From positions 1 to 38,128 of the forward strand of contig JAOUFE010000005.1 in assembly GCA_029858425.1 (NCBI GenBank): a stretch of 38,128 bases of DNA. The letters are read 5' to 3'. The translations under genes were made by a program, and so were the position numbers. Below the pieces are notes generated by a model, which was not told where the DNA came from, did no database searches, and saw nothing but the letters and a program-made list of their open reading frames with translations. This DNA is from Spirochaetia bacterium. GTDB taxonomy: Bacteria; Spirochaetota; Leptospiria; Turneriellales; JAOUFE01. Positions 1-9,519 of the stretch are shown here, in pieces; positions within the stretch are counted from its first letter, which is position 1, and each line of letters begins with the position of its first letter.

Positions 1-9
1 ATCCAGGAT

Positions 10-903
10 TTAATAATCTGGTTGCCGGATGTTGGGTAACTTTTGGGCGATGTTTGCCAGTTCAGCAGCCGTTTCTGACAGCGCAGCGCTCCTTTTTTTG
101 CGGTAATATATATAAAACTTTCTCTGGCAGTACAGATCTTCAATGGTCAGTATTTTTATTGCTGTGGATTTGGAGAGTTCTGAAATAAATCCAATTCCAA
201 GCCCGGCTTCCACGCTTTTTATTAAACTGATCAAACTATGCAACTCCATGACGACATTTAATTTCCCGTGGAGGTTTAACTTTATCAGGCGCTCCTCAAC
301 AATGTTTTGAATCGAAGAACCGGAATGATAAAAAAGGACGGGGAAGTCTTTAAGGGATTTTAAGTCTCCGGGAGCCCTGGATTTTACGGCAATTACCGGT
401 ACGATTCTGTCGGAGCAAAAATAGCGCGATTCTATTCGATGATCATGAATTTTTTCTGTTGAAATGGTATAGTCAGAGCGTCCGGTTAAAAGCGTATGTC
501 GAATAAAGTTTCTATCGCCTTCAAGAATGTTTATCCGGACATCCGGGTAGCTTTGTTTTAGCTTGCCAATAACATCGGGCAAAACCCAGGCACAAATGGC
601 TCCGCCGGCGGCAATATTCAACTGTTCTGGTAACATTGGCTGTCCAGTATTTTGTTTCAGGGCATTTTCCAGATTTTGAAACGAATCAAGAATATCAACC
701 GCATGTATTAAAAAAGTTTTTCCTTTCCCGGTTACTTCGATTCTTCCCGGATTTCTGTCTAACAGAGAGAATCCCAGTTCCTTTTCAAGCTGGGCAATTT
801 GAAGCGACAGGGCAGGCTGCGTTACCGCCAGATTGGCGGCGGCTTTGGTAAAACTTTCATCCCGATAAATCTGTAAAAAGTAAAGGATCTGCTTTAAATT
901 CAT
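10..903 (-). CDS. LysR-family transcriptional regulator
   Basis: N-terminal HTH 'MNLKQILYFLQIYRDESFTKAAANLAVTQPALSLQIAQLEKELGFSLLDR' and a LysR substrate-binding domain; divergent from leuC. Confidence 0.95.
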   Translation of the reverse strand: MNLKQILYFLQIYRDESFTKAAANLAVTQPALSLQIAQLEKELGFSLLDRNPGRIEVTGKGKTFLIHAVDILDSFQNLENALKQNTGQPMLPEQLNIAAGGAICAWVLPDVIGKLKQSYPDVRINILEGDRNFIRHTLLTGRSDYTISTEKIHDHRIESRYFCSDRIVPVIAVKSRAPGDLKSLKDFPVLFYHSGSSIQNIVEERLIKLNLHGKLNVVMELHSLISLIKSVEAGLGIGFISELSKSTAIKILTIEDLYCQRKFYIYYRKKRSAALSETAAELANIAQKLPNIRQPDY

Positions 904-907
904 TGGT

Positions 908-922
908 ATAAGAAAAACTTAT
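908..922. promoter_or_regulatory. Candidate LysR-type regulator binding site (ATAAG-N5-CTTAT, contains T-N11-A)
   Basis: Perfect inverted repeat ATAAGaaaaaCTTAT in the divergent lysR/leuC intergenic region. Confidence 0.6.
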
Positions 923-944
923 GTATGGTATATCAATTATTTAT

Positions 945-972
945 TTGACTAATGGTGAAAAATGTGTATTAT
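945..972 (+). promoter_or_regulatory. Candidate sigma70-type promoter for leuCD
   Basis: TTGACT-N16-TATTAT upstream of leuC, with AAGGAG ribosome-binding site before ATG at 1000. Confidence 0.55.
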
Positions 973-999
973 TCATCGACAAACTAAAAGGAGAGAAAT

Positions 1000-2430
1000 A
1001 TGGGAAAAACATTATACCAAAAAGTCCGGGAGCATCATTTGTTGGAACCGCCGGAAGGAGAAAACTTCGGGGGGAAGGAAATCATTTACATCGACCTGCA
1101 TTTAATCCACGAAGTGACCTCGCCGCAGGCCTTTGAGGGATTAAGGATGAGCAACCGCAAGGTAAGGCGGCCAGATTTAACGCACGCCACAATGGATCAC
1201 AATGTTCCGACGATTGATCGCGACAAACCAGTAAAGGATCCGGTCAGCGCGACGCAAATGCGGACGCTTGAAAAAAACTGCCAGGAGTTCGGGGTGCCTC
1301 TTTATGACTTGAATTCTTTTGATCAGGGAGTTATTCATGTGATTGGTCCGGAATTGGGATTAACACAGCCAGGTAAAACCGTGGTATGCGGAGATTCACA
1401 TACGGCTACTCACGGAGCGTTTGGCGCGCTGGCCTTTGGAATCGGGACAAGCGAAGTGGAGCATGTTCTTGCCACGCAAACCCTGGTTCAGGAAAAGTCA
1501 AAAACCATGCGCATATTTTTTACCGGTAAATTGCAAAAAGGAGTGTTTGCCAAGGACATGATTCTGGCGGTTATCGGGAAAATTGGAACATCGGGCGGTA
1601 CAGGCTATGTAATGGAGTTTGTCGGAGAAGCCATTGATGAACTTTCCATGGAAGGCCGCATGACCGTTTGCAATATGGCCATTGAGGCCGGAGCCCGCGC
1701 GGGAATGATCGCCCCGGATCAAAAAACATTTGATTTTATAAAAGGGAAAAAGTACGCACCGGAAGGTCAAAAGTGGGATGAAGCGGTTGCGTGGTGGAAA
1801 ACCCTTAAAAGCGACCCGGATGCAAAGTTTGACAAAGAGTGGAGCATTGACTGCAGCCAGTTGGCTCCGCAGGTAACCTGGGGAATTTCGCCGGAGATGG
1901 TAACGTCGATCCAGGGAAAAGTTCCTTCCGTAGCGCAGGCTACCTCTGAAGTAGAAAAGAAAAACATCCAGACAGCCATTGAATACATGGGATTGAAAGA
2001 AAACATGCCCATTGCGGATATTCCTGTGGACAAGGTTTTTATCGGTTCATGTACGAATGGCCGAATTGAAGATTTGCGCGCAGCTGCGGCGGTTATCAAA
2101 GGGAGAAAAAAATCGCCTTCGGTAAAAGAAGTGTTAATCGTATCGGGTTCGCACAGGGTCAAACAGCAGGCCGAGAAAGAAGGACTCGACATCATTTTCA
2201 AAGATGCAGGATTTTCCTGGCGCGAACCAGGATGCTCCATGTGTCTTGCCATGAACGATGATGTTTTAAGTCCCGGCGAACGGTGTGCGTCAACGTCAAA
2301 CAGGAATTTTATTGGCAGACAGGGGAAGGACAGTCGAACATTTCTTGTGTCTCCGGCAATGGCTGCTCTTGCTGCCATACACGGGCATTTTGTGGATGCG
2401 CGTGAAGAAATCCAAAAGGAAAAAAAATGA
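1000..2430 (+). CDS. leuC: 3-isopropylmalate dehydratase large subunit
   Basis: Aconitase-family motifs '[35 protein letters not shown]', '[13 protein letters not shown]', '[12 protein letters not shown]'; good SD. Confidence 0.97.
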   Translation: MGKTLYQKVREHHLLEPPEGENFGGKEIIYIDLHLIHEVTSPQAFEGLRMSNRKVRRPDLTHATMDHNVPTIDRDKPVKDPVSATQMRTLEKNCQEFGVPLYDLNSFDQGVIHVIGPELGLTQPGKTVVCGDSHTATHGAFGALAFGIGTSEVEHVLATQTLVQEKSKTMRIFFTGKLQKGVFAKDMILAVIGKIGTSGGTGYVMEFVGEAIDELSMEGRMTVCNMAIEAGARAGMIAPDQKTFDFIKGKKYAPEGQKWDEAVAWWKTLKSDPDAKFDKEWSIDCSQLAPQVTWGISPEMVTSIQGKVPSVAQATSEVEKKNIQTAIEYMGLKENMPIADIPVDKVFIGSCTNGRIEDLRAAAAVIKGRKKSPSVKEVLIVSGSHRVKQQAEKEGLDIIFKDAGFSWREPGCSMCLAMNDDVLSPGERCASTSNRNFIGRQGKDSRTFLVSPAMAALAAIHGHFVDAREEIQKEKK

Positions 2431-3017
2431 AACCATATGAAAAAGTAAAATCCAGAATGGTGCCTTTAAATGTACCAAATGTAGATACCGATCAGATTAT
2501 TCCCAAGCAGTTTTTAAAACGAATTGAACGAAGCGGATTTGGACAATTCCTTTTTTTTGACTGGAGATTTCAGGCAGACGGAAAGGAAAATCCGGATTTT
2601 GTGGCCAATAAACCGGAGTATAAAAATGCGCAAATCTTGTTAGCCCGCGATAATTTTGGTTGCGGCTCGTCTCGGGAACACGCTCCCTGGGCATTGCTGG
2701 ATTACGGGTTTAAGGTCATCATCGCCCCGTCATTTGCGGATATTTTTTACAATAACTGTTTTCAAAACGGTATCCTGCCCATAAAGATGTCTCCGGAACA
2801 GGTGGACAACTTTTTTAAAATGGCAGATAACGCCAACTTTGTCGAAGCGACGGTTGATCTGGAAAAGCAGGAAATATTGACAGACGCCGGGGCGATAAAG
2901 TTTGAAATAGATGCCGGAAAAAAAGAAAAACTGTTGAAAGGACTGGACGATATTTCTTTAACCTTGCAGTTTACCCGTCAAATTGCAGAATACGAAAAGT
3001 CGCATGTAATTTATTAG
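2427..3017 (+). CDS. leuD: 3-isopropylmalate dehydratase small subunit
   Basis: '[31 protein letters not shown]', '[15 protein letters not shown]'; ATGA overlap with leuC. Confidence 0.97.
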   Translation: MKPYEKVKSRMVPLNVPNVDTDQIIPKQFLKRIERSGFGQFLFFDWRFQADGKENPDFVANKPEYKNAQILLARDNFGCGSSREHAPWALLDYGFKVIIAPSFADIFYNNCFQNGILPIKMSPEQVDNFFKMADNANFVEATVDLEKQEILTDAGAIKFEIDAGKKEKLLKGLDDISLTLQFTRQIAEYEKSHVIY

Positions 3018-3025
3018 GCTTTGGA

Positions 3026-3078
3026 GGGGGAAAAATCCCCCTGCCGCCCACGCGGTTGGGCGGCACCCCCTTTTTTTT
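3026..3078 (+). terminator. Rho-independent terminator downstream of leuD
   Basis: TGCCGCCCA(cgcggt)TGGGCGGCA stem, upstream GGGGG, CCCCC on both sides of the stem, then T8. Confidence 0.8.
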
Positions 3079-3092
3079 GGTACAGAATAACT

Positions 3093-4148
3093 TTATTCAA
3101 CCAATTTTTCCTTGTCCTTACGCAAAACAACCTTGCCTTCTTTTTCGAGTTTATTAATGACATTCATAATGATGCGCCGGTTGCCTTCAATTTCCTTTAA
3201 AGGTAATTTTTGAATGAGATTCATTTCGCTCATTATATCGGACGCCCGGTTCATGGATATCGATGCAAACACATGGCTGATGATATTTTGTCCGGCTCCC
3301 TTAAGCGCTTTTGCCCAGACAGTATGCTCCGGGATTACGGTAAAAATCTTCCTTAATTCTCTGGTGGTAAGTTGTATAATATCTTCGAATACCCGTAATT
3401 TTTCCTTGATGCGGGCGGTCATCTCCGGATCTTCTTCATCAAGGTTGTCCAGAATTTTGTCCTCCACCGATTGATCCATAAAGTTTAAAATTTCAATAAG
3501 TTTTTTCTCTCCCTCTATGATATGGCTTCTGCCGCTTTCCATTTTTTGGACTTTATCAATTACCGTTTGATAGGCAAGACGTAAAATTTCTGGCGACACT
3601 TTGTTCATTGTCGCAATTTTTCTGGCAACAGATACCCTGTAGGCATTATTAAAGCTGGTTAGAATTTTTGCTGCATATGCAGGATTAATCGCGGCCAGAA
3701 TCAGCGAACTTGTTTGTGGCATCTCGCCGGCCATGATTTGGGCGATATTCCCAGGATCGTATTTTTCAATTTCAGAAAGATCTATTTCTATGGCGCGTTC
3801 TTTGACTCTGGAAATATGTTTATCGGCGCGTTCTTTACCAAGAGTTTTTTCCAGAAAATCAGCAGCCTGGTTTACGCCGCCATGGATGCTGGCGCTGGAA
3901 TCATCCAGGTTTTTTTTAAAGTCGCGCAAGATAGTGGTTTTTTCATCTTCGCTTATATTTTTCATCCGGATCATTTCTGTAACGACCTTGTCGATGGAAT
4001 CAGCATCCAGATGTTTCAGTATCGAAGCGGCATTTTCTTCCCCGATAGATAGAATAATCCTTGCGGCCTTTTTAATGTTGTCTTCTTTCGAAACGGATTT
4101 TACGGGATCGGTGGATTTTTTTCCATCAGAATTTTCTTTTTTGTTCAT
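3093..4148 (-). CDS. FliG-like flagellar motor switch domain protein (divergent paralog)
   Basis: FliG-type N/middle/C helical pattern, C-terminal 'RVFEDIIQLTTRELRKIF...ALKGAGQNIISHVFASISMNRASDIMSEM...KLPLKEIEGNRRIIMNVINKLEKEGKVVL'. Confidence 0.8.
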   Translation of the reverse strand: MNKKENSDGKKSTDPVKSVSKEDNIKKAARIILSIGEENAASILKHLDADSIDKVVTEMIRMKNISEDEKTTILRDFKKNLDDSSASIHGGVNQAADFLEKTLGKERADKHISRVKERAIEIDLSEIEKYDPGNIAQIMAGEMPQTSSLILAAINPAYAAKILTSFNNAYRVSVARKIATMNKVSPEILRLAYQTVIDKVQKMESGRSHIIEGEKKLIEILNFMDQSVEDKILDNLDEEDPEMTARIKEKLRVFEDIIQLTTRELRKIFTVIPEHTVWAKALKGAGQNIISHVFASISMNRASDIMSEMNLIQKLPLKEIEGNRRIIMNVINKLEKEGKVVLRKDKEKLVE

Positions 4149-4567
4149 GTGACCGGGGTGATAATTTTTGTAAAGATTAAAGTATTTTTTCCGTTATTCC
4201 AGGTATGTTCTACGTGGTTCATAACCGATTTTACCAGATGGACGCCAAATCCCCCCCGCTTGTCGCCCGAAAGATTCTTGCGGATGTCGGGAGCCGGGGT
4301 CGCATGAAAATCATATTTCTTACCGTTATCAGTAATTTTAATGGTGACAATATTGCCTTTTTGCTCTATAAATAGTTCAATAGACTCTTTATCCGAAGGC
4401 TCGTCATAGCCGTGGGTAATAATGTTGGTGATGGATTCATCTACGGCAAGGATGATATCCATCATATCCATATAGGGCGTTCCCCAGGATTTAAAATTTT
4501 CCTCTATAAAACTTTTAACCTCATTGAGGTTTTTTATAGCGGGGCTTATTTTTATTTTCATATTCAT
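4145..4567 (-). CDS. RsbW-like anti-sigma factor / serine kinase (HATPase_c_2)
   Basis: N-box 'DIILAVDESITNIITHGY', 'ITDNGKKYD', 'RGGFGVHLVKSVMNHVEHTW'; overlaps start of the FliG-like gene. Confidence 0.9.
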   Translation of the reverse strand: MNMKIKISPAIKNLNEVKSFIEENFKSWGTPYMDMMDIILAVDESITNIITHGYDEPSDKESIELFIEQKGNIVTIKITDNGKKYDFHATPAPDIRKNLSGDKRGGFGVHLVKSVMNHVEHTWNNGKNTLIFTKIITPVT

Positions 4568-4574
4568 TTCTTCA

Positions 4575-7136
4575 CTATGAATTTCTAACGAGGTTCATTT
4601 TTAAAATCAGAAGCGTAAAGTCATCAAATTGAGGTTCGCTACCTGCAAAAAGTGTAACTTCCCGAAAAATTTCATCAGCCATTTCCTGCACACGTTTTTT
4701 TTTTAAGGTTTTTACAAGTGCCATGAACCTGTCAATCCCAAATTGTTCTTTATTTTCATTAATGGCTTCCACGATTCCATCGGTATACAATACAACCAGA
4801 TCATCTTCTTCATAAACAATCGAGTTTTCGAGGAACGGCCCATGGGACTGTGTACTTGTCACTCCGAGCGGTCTGCCGCGGGCTTCCAGAAAAATAAATT
4901 CATCAGTTTTGCTGCGGTAAATAAACTGTTCGTTATGACCTGCAGAAGAAAAGCGGATAACTCTTTCCATCGTATCCAGATATAAATAAAAAAGAGTGAC
5001 AAACATACCCGAATGGGAGTTTTTGTAAACCAGATCATTAGCGCGCTTTATCAGATCTCCGGGAGCCCGGTAATCCTGAATCAGCGTCTTGATAATGGAA
5101 TTGGTGATAGCCATAAACAGGGCAGCCGGCAGACTTTTTCCGGAAACATCGGCAATTAAAAATGAAAAATCTCCCTTGGGAAAACTTTCAAAGTCGTAAA
5201 AATCCCCTCCCATGATTTTCGCTGGTTTTGAAATATATCCAAGATCAAAATGAGGACTTGTAACCGGATTTTTGGGTAATATGGATTTTTGAATGGACGA
5301 TGTAATTTCAAGTTCCCTTTCAAAGGACTTTTTTTCAATCATTTCTTCAAGCAACTGGAAATTTTCAATGGCGCGCGTTATCTGACTGGCGATTGTGGAC
5401 ACAATTTGATAATCCTCATCATTGAAATCCTCGCTGTTTTTTTTGTCGGTAATGCACAAAACTCCGAATTTAGCGGAGCCGGAAACCAAAGGGAAAATAA
5501 TGCAAGTATCAGACTGGTAGCGGTTTTCCTGACGATGAACCGATATTGCCGGATCCTTTAAATCCGGAGATCGAATGATCCGGTTTTCGATAAAGGAGAA
5601 ATTTGCCAGAGAATGATTTGTTGCGCTATTGGCGGCAGGATCCATTACAAATTCTTCGCAACCTTTACATGAAACCAGTTCAAGCTGACTGTTCTGTTGG
5701 CGGTAAATTAACAGTGATGACCTTTCTGCATCCAATACCTCGGCAATAATTTTGATTACCGAATCAAAAAGCTCTTTTTCATTAATTCCGGAAATTAAAA
5801 CCTTGGAAACTTCGTGCAGACTGGAAAGTTCGTGAACTTTTTTGTTAAGTTCATCGTTGGTTTTTTGAAGCGAAGTTATCAGTTCGCGGTTATGGATGGC
5901 AATAGCCGCCTGTTCTGAAAATGTTTTATAAAGATCCAGATCATCCTGGGAAAAACCTTCGCGTCCAATTGCATTGATAACTTCGAGAACCCCGATAATT
6001 TTATTTCGTACCATTAGTGGGCATGCAATCAGGTTCCGGGTAATGAAGCCGGCTTTTTCATCGACTGTTTTAAACAATCGGCTGTCATTTTGCGCATCGT
6101 TTACAATTTGAGGCTGCATGGATTGAACCACGGCGCCGGCAATACCGGTTCCGATGGGTATCCGAATTTGTTTTAATTCTCGTTCTTTTTCTCCGGATAC
6201 GATATTGAAATACAGTTCACTGGTTTTTTCATCAATCAACATGAGGCTGGAACCCTCTGTTTTTAATACAAGTTTTGCCGATTCCATAATTGACTCAAGG
6301 AGCGCCTGGAGATCCAGGGTAGAGTTGATTAATTTTGAAACACGAATGATTTCTCCGATAAGTTGTTTGGCTTCAAGATTTTCTTTTTGAACGTCCATTT
6401 TATCCATTAAAATGGACAGGCTTTCAGAAAATTTTAAAAACAGAGCGGAGTTTGTATCCGGGAACAGGGAAATCTGCCAGAGGCGCAGAAAATACCCGGT
6501 TAGCGTATCGAGCAGTATTTTATCGTCGCTGCTGAAATTTTTTGCAAAGAGTTTGTTTTTTAACAGCAGTCGTGCGTGAACATTTTGACTCAAGTCCATT
6601 TTGCATAGAATGTACGGAGCATCTGAAACAACATCTGTTTTTTCGTCTGTTGTTATGGATTCACCGAAATTAAATATTGTGCTTTGCTGGCCTCCAATAT
6701 TCAGTTTTGCCAATATTCTCTCGGTATCGCTTAAAGGTTCTTTCGAAAATCCAATAATATGTTGTTTGTGTATTTTATCCGACAGAATCAGTCTTGCGTC
6801 GCGGGCTTTGCATAGCGACATTGCGCTTTTAAGAAGATATTTAAAAGATTTTAATGTATCCGGGCTGATTTGAGTTATCGAAAAATCAGCTTGCCCAGGC
6901 TGTAGATTTGCAGACGGGTAGTCCTTTTCCATTACAGGAAGTAGTTTCAAAAACCTGATTAGGATGTAAATGAGAATAAACAGAGTTTTTTGGGGAAATT
7001 TCTCAATGAAGGTGTGGAGGGTATGAAAGGTGCGTGGGCGGCTTCCTGCGCCGTCTCCCATGAAGTTTATTCCGGTATTTGGAAATATATGGGAAAAATA
7101 TTTATTGACATCGCGCCAATAACGAGGAGACTGCAA
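4575..7136 (-). CDS. GAF-domain PP2C-type (SpoIIE) serine phosphatase
   Basis: GAF-like repeats, C-terminal 'IMGGDFYDFESFPKGDFSFLIADVSGKSLPAALFMA', 'SAGHNEQF', 'VVLYTDGIVEA'. The start may instead be ATG at 6932 (MEKDYPSANL). Confidence 0.88.
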   Translation of the reverse strand: MQSPRYWRDVNKYFSHIFPNTGINFMGDGAGSRPRTFHTLHTFIEKFPQKTLFILIYILIRFLKLLPVMEKDYPSANLQPGQADFSITQISPDTLKSFKYLLKSAMSLCKARDARLILSDKIHKQHIIGFSKEPLSDTERILAKLNIGGQQSTIFNFGESITTDEKTDVVSDAPYILCKMDLSQNVHARLLLKNKLFAKNFSSDDKILLDTLTGYFLRLWQISLFPDTNSALFLKFSESLSILMDKMDVQKENLEAKQLIGEIIRVSKLINSTLDLQALLESIMESAKLVLKTEGSSLMLIDEKTSELYFNIVSGEKERELKQIRIPIGTGIAGAVVQSMQPQIVNDAQNDSRLFKTVDEKAGFITRNLIACPLMVRNKIIGVLEVINAIGREGFSQDDLDLYKTFSEQAAIAIHNRELITSLQKTNDELNKKVHELSSLHEVSKVLISGINEKELFDSVIKIIAEVLDAERSSLLIYRQQNSQLELVSCKGCEEFVMDPAANSATNHSLANFSFIENRIIRSPDLKDPAISVHRQENRYQSDTCIIFPLVSGSAKFGVLCITDKKNSEDFNDEDYQIVSTIASQITRAIENFQLLEEMIEKKSFERELEITSSIQKSILPKNPVTSPHFDLGYISKPAKIMGGDFYDFESFPKGDFSFLIADVSGKSLPAALFMAITNSIIKTLIQDYRAPGDLIKRANDLVYKNSHSGMFVTLFYLYLDTMERVIRFSSAGHNEQFIYRSKTDEFIFLEARGRPLGVTSTQSHGPFLENSIVYEEDDLVVLYTDGIVEAINENKEQFGIDRFMALVKTLKKKRVQEMADEIFREVTLFAGSEPQFDDFTLLILKMNLVRNS

Positions 7137-7170
7137 ATTTTCTTTCTGAACAGAACAGGAATAATTAATT

Positions 7171-7590
7171 ATGGAAACTATAAATTATGAAATGCCTATA
7201 TATACTTTTGATATTGATTTTAACAGTCATGTAAGTAATATTGTCTATATTCGATGGATGGAGATTGGCAGGTTGAAGCTGTTAGATGCAGTAGGTATGG
7301 AGATAAATAAAATCATTCAACAGGGCTTTGGACCGGTTCTGATGGAAACCAGTATTTCGTATAAAAAACCATTGTTGCTTTCGGATAAAGTAAAGGTCGA
7401 ATTATGGGTTTCAGAACTGGGCAAAGCATCTGCCTGGCTACAGTTTCGTTTTTATAACCAAATGGAAGAACTTGCCGCTTCTGGCGCTCAACGGGGATTA
7501 TTTATTGACTTTGTTAGCGGAAAGCCAAGGCGCATATCAGATGAAGAACGGTCAAAATTTGAGCCATATCTTATCAAAGAAAATAAGTGA
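7171..7590 (+). CDS. Acyl-CoA thioesterase, hotdog fold (4-hydroxybenzoyl-CoA thioesterase/YbgC-like)
   Basis: 'FDIDFNSHVSNIVYIRWMEIGRLKLLDAVG' hotdog thioesterase motif. Confidence 0.85.
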   Translation: METINYEMPIYTFDIDFNSHVSNIVYIRWMEIGRLKLLDAVGMEINKIIQQGFGPVLMETSISYKKPLLLSDKVKVELWVSELGKASAWLQFRFYNQMEELAASGAQRGLFIDFVSGKPRRISDEERSKFEPYLIKENK

Positions 7591-7605
7591 GTTTTGAATA
7601 ATTTC

Positions 7606-7642
7606 AAAATGCGCAAAGAGTCTGGGCATGAACGCGCATTTT
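7606..7642. repeat. Perfect inverted repeat hairpin, 9-bp stem with 19-nt loop
   Basis: AAAATGCGC - AAAGAGTCTGGGCATGAAC - GCGCATTTT; 18 nt of the loop recur at 31948-31965. Confidence 0.75.
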
Positions 7643-7697
7643 AATACATTTTGATCTGATTATTGAGTTTCATTCCCAAAGTCCAAAAATATTTACG

Positions 7698-9515
7698 TTA
7701 CTCGTTTTCATCAAATTTTAAAATAAATTTATATGGCGGACTTAATTTTGTGCCAGGAGGCGGCGATTGGCCAGAGAGATAACCTTTACCGTAAATTTCA
7801 TGTTCTCCAGGGAAAAGCGACCAAACGATAAAGAGGGCTTCTTTTTTGCTCTTTTTATATAAATTGGGCATGACGTTTTTATTATATGCAAAGCTGATTT
7901 TTTGTTTGGCAAGATTTTGCGTATCCCGGATTTTGCCTTTATGCACCATCGGAATAATCTCCTGCAAAACATCTTTAAAAATCGGAGCCGCAACCTGACC
8001 TCCCTGGTAAATCCCGCCCTGGGGCTCATCATACCAGATGTAAATGCTGATTTCAGGATTATCGCCGGGGAAAAAACCGATAAACGAAGCCTGGTATTTT
8101 CCCTTCTTGTACCCTGTTTTATCGGAGATCATTGCTGTGCTGGTTTTTCCGGCAATGGGAAAATCCGGGATAGATGCCAGATAACCTGTGCCGCCTTTTG
8201 CGACAACCTGTTGGAGGTAGGAAAGAAGTTTTACCGAAATGGCCGGGGAAACGGTTAAGTATTTGTTTTCAGGCGGATACTCCTGAATAATATTTCCGTC
8301 AGGAGATGTAATTTTATTAACAATAAGAGGTCGAAACATAATGCCGCCGTTAGCGATGGAGTTGGCCGCGCTTACGAGTTGAATCGGGGTAACGCTCAAT
8401 CCCTGGCCGATAGGGATCGACATTTTCAGGCTGACATCCCATTTCTCTGGGGCAGGCAAAAAGCCGTTTTCCTCTCCAGGTAAATTAATGTGCGTGGTAC
8501 TTGTAAATCCAAATTGCTTGAGATGCTCGTAAAGTTTTATCACCGGCATGGGCCATGCGGCTTCGATTACGGCGGTATTACAGGAGTTTTTTATCGCATC
8601 GCTTAAAGATTCTTTGTGGTGAACAGAACTGCAATTCAAGCGACGGTGCTTGTACTCAAAAAACCCCGGGCAAAAGAAGGTCTGGTTTTCATTGAGCATG
8701 TTGTCTTTCATTAGCGCGGCAAAAATAAAAATTTTGAAAGTAGAACCAGGTTCAATATTTTCTGTAATGGCGCGGTTTCGCTTGAAATTATCGGGAAATT
8801 CTGTTGGATTATTTGGATTAAAATCAGGAAGCGAAGACATGGCCAGAATGCGCCCCGAATGAACATCGGCGATTATTCCGATGGCCGCCTTTGATCCGGA
8901 TTTTAAACGGCCAGCTTCGAGGGTTTTTTCCAGTTGATGTTGAATATAACCATTAATGGTCAGGTGTACATCGTTGCCGATAAATTGATTGTTATTGCTG
9001 GAGATCAGGTAGTCGTTATATTCATATTCGATTCCTGAAAGTCCTGTATTATCTACGTCCGTAAATCCTATAATCGTGGAAGCCATGTGATCGTTTGGAT
9101 AAAAACGCGAAGCTTTTTCTTCAAAAGCAACTCCCGAAAGTCGCAATGCCTGCAGTTCCCGCACGCTGGAGAGAGACATATTTTTTTTCAGATAAAAAAA
9201 ACCGCGAGAATTTTTGATTTTATCGATAGTTTCACTTTTGCCGATATCCAGGAAACTTGAGAGAAGAGAGCCCGTTGTTTCGGCGTTGACAATTCCATCA
9301 GGTCTTATTCCGACGGATACAGTATCCCGGGAGATTGCCAGCTCATGTCCGTCGTCATCGAAAATAGTACCTCTTTTGATTAATGGCTTTTGGGGAACCA
9401 TGGAGAGGGGAACAGGAGAATGAAATGCCAGTTCATATGCCCGGAATATGAGTATAAGAGCAGCAAAACCCAGGGCTGCTGTGAGTATGAGATATTTTCT
9501 TTTTACATTATCCAT
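7698..9515 (-). CDS. Class B penicillin-binding protein (FtsI/PBP2-like transpeptidase) with C-terminal PASTA domain
   Basis: 'EPGSTFKIF', 'KNSCNTAV', 'AGKTSTA' active-site motifs; C-terminal 'MPNLYKKSKKEALFIVWSLFPGEHEIYGKGYLSGQSPPPGTKL'. Confidence 0.92.
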   Translation of the reverse strand: MDNVKRKYLILTAALGFAALILIFRAYELAFHSPVPLSMVPQKPLIKRGTIFDDDGHELAISRDTVSVGIRPDGIVNAETTGSLLSSFLDIGKSETIDKIKNSRGFFYLKKNMSLSSVRELQALRLSGVAFEEKASRFYPNDHMASTIIGFTDVDNTGLSGIEYEYNDYLISSNNNQFIGNDVHLTINGYIQHQLEKTLEAGRLKSGSKAAIGIIADVHSGRILAMSSLPDFNPNNPTEFPDNFKRNRAITENIEPGSTFKIFIFAALMKDNMLNENQTFFCPGFFEYKHRRLNCSSVHHKESLSDAIKNSCNTAVIEAAWPMPVIKLYEHLKQFGFTSTTHINLPGEENGFLPAPEKWDVSLKMSIPIGQGLSVTPIQLVSAANSIANGGIMFRPLIVNKITSPDGNIIQEYPPENKYLTVSPAISVKLLSYLQQVVAKGGTGYLASIPDFPIAGKTSTAMISDKTGYKKGKYQASFIGFFPGDNPEISIYIWYDEPQGGIYQGGQVAAPIFKDVLQEIIPMVHKGKIRDTQNLAKQKISFAYNKNVMPNLYKKSKKEALFIVWSLFPGEHEIYGKGYLSGQSPPPGTKLSPPYKFILKFDENE

Positions 9516-9519
9516 ACGA

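Noticed and set aside
1767-2378. 203-aa ORF on the minus strand
   Set aside because: Antisense to leuC, which has unambiguous conserved motifs; product has no recognisable family.
3733-4152. Plus-strand ORFs (112 and 139 aa) opposite the FliG-like gene
   Set aside because: Entirely antisense to a better-supported CDS; low-complexity Ser/Phe-rich translations typical of shadow ORFs.
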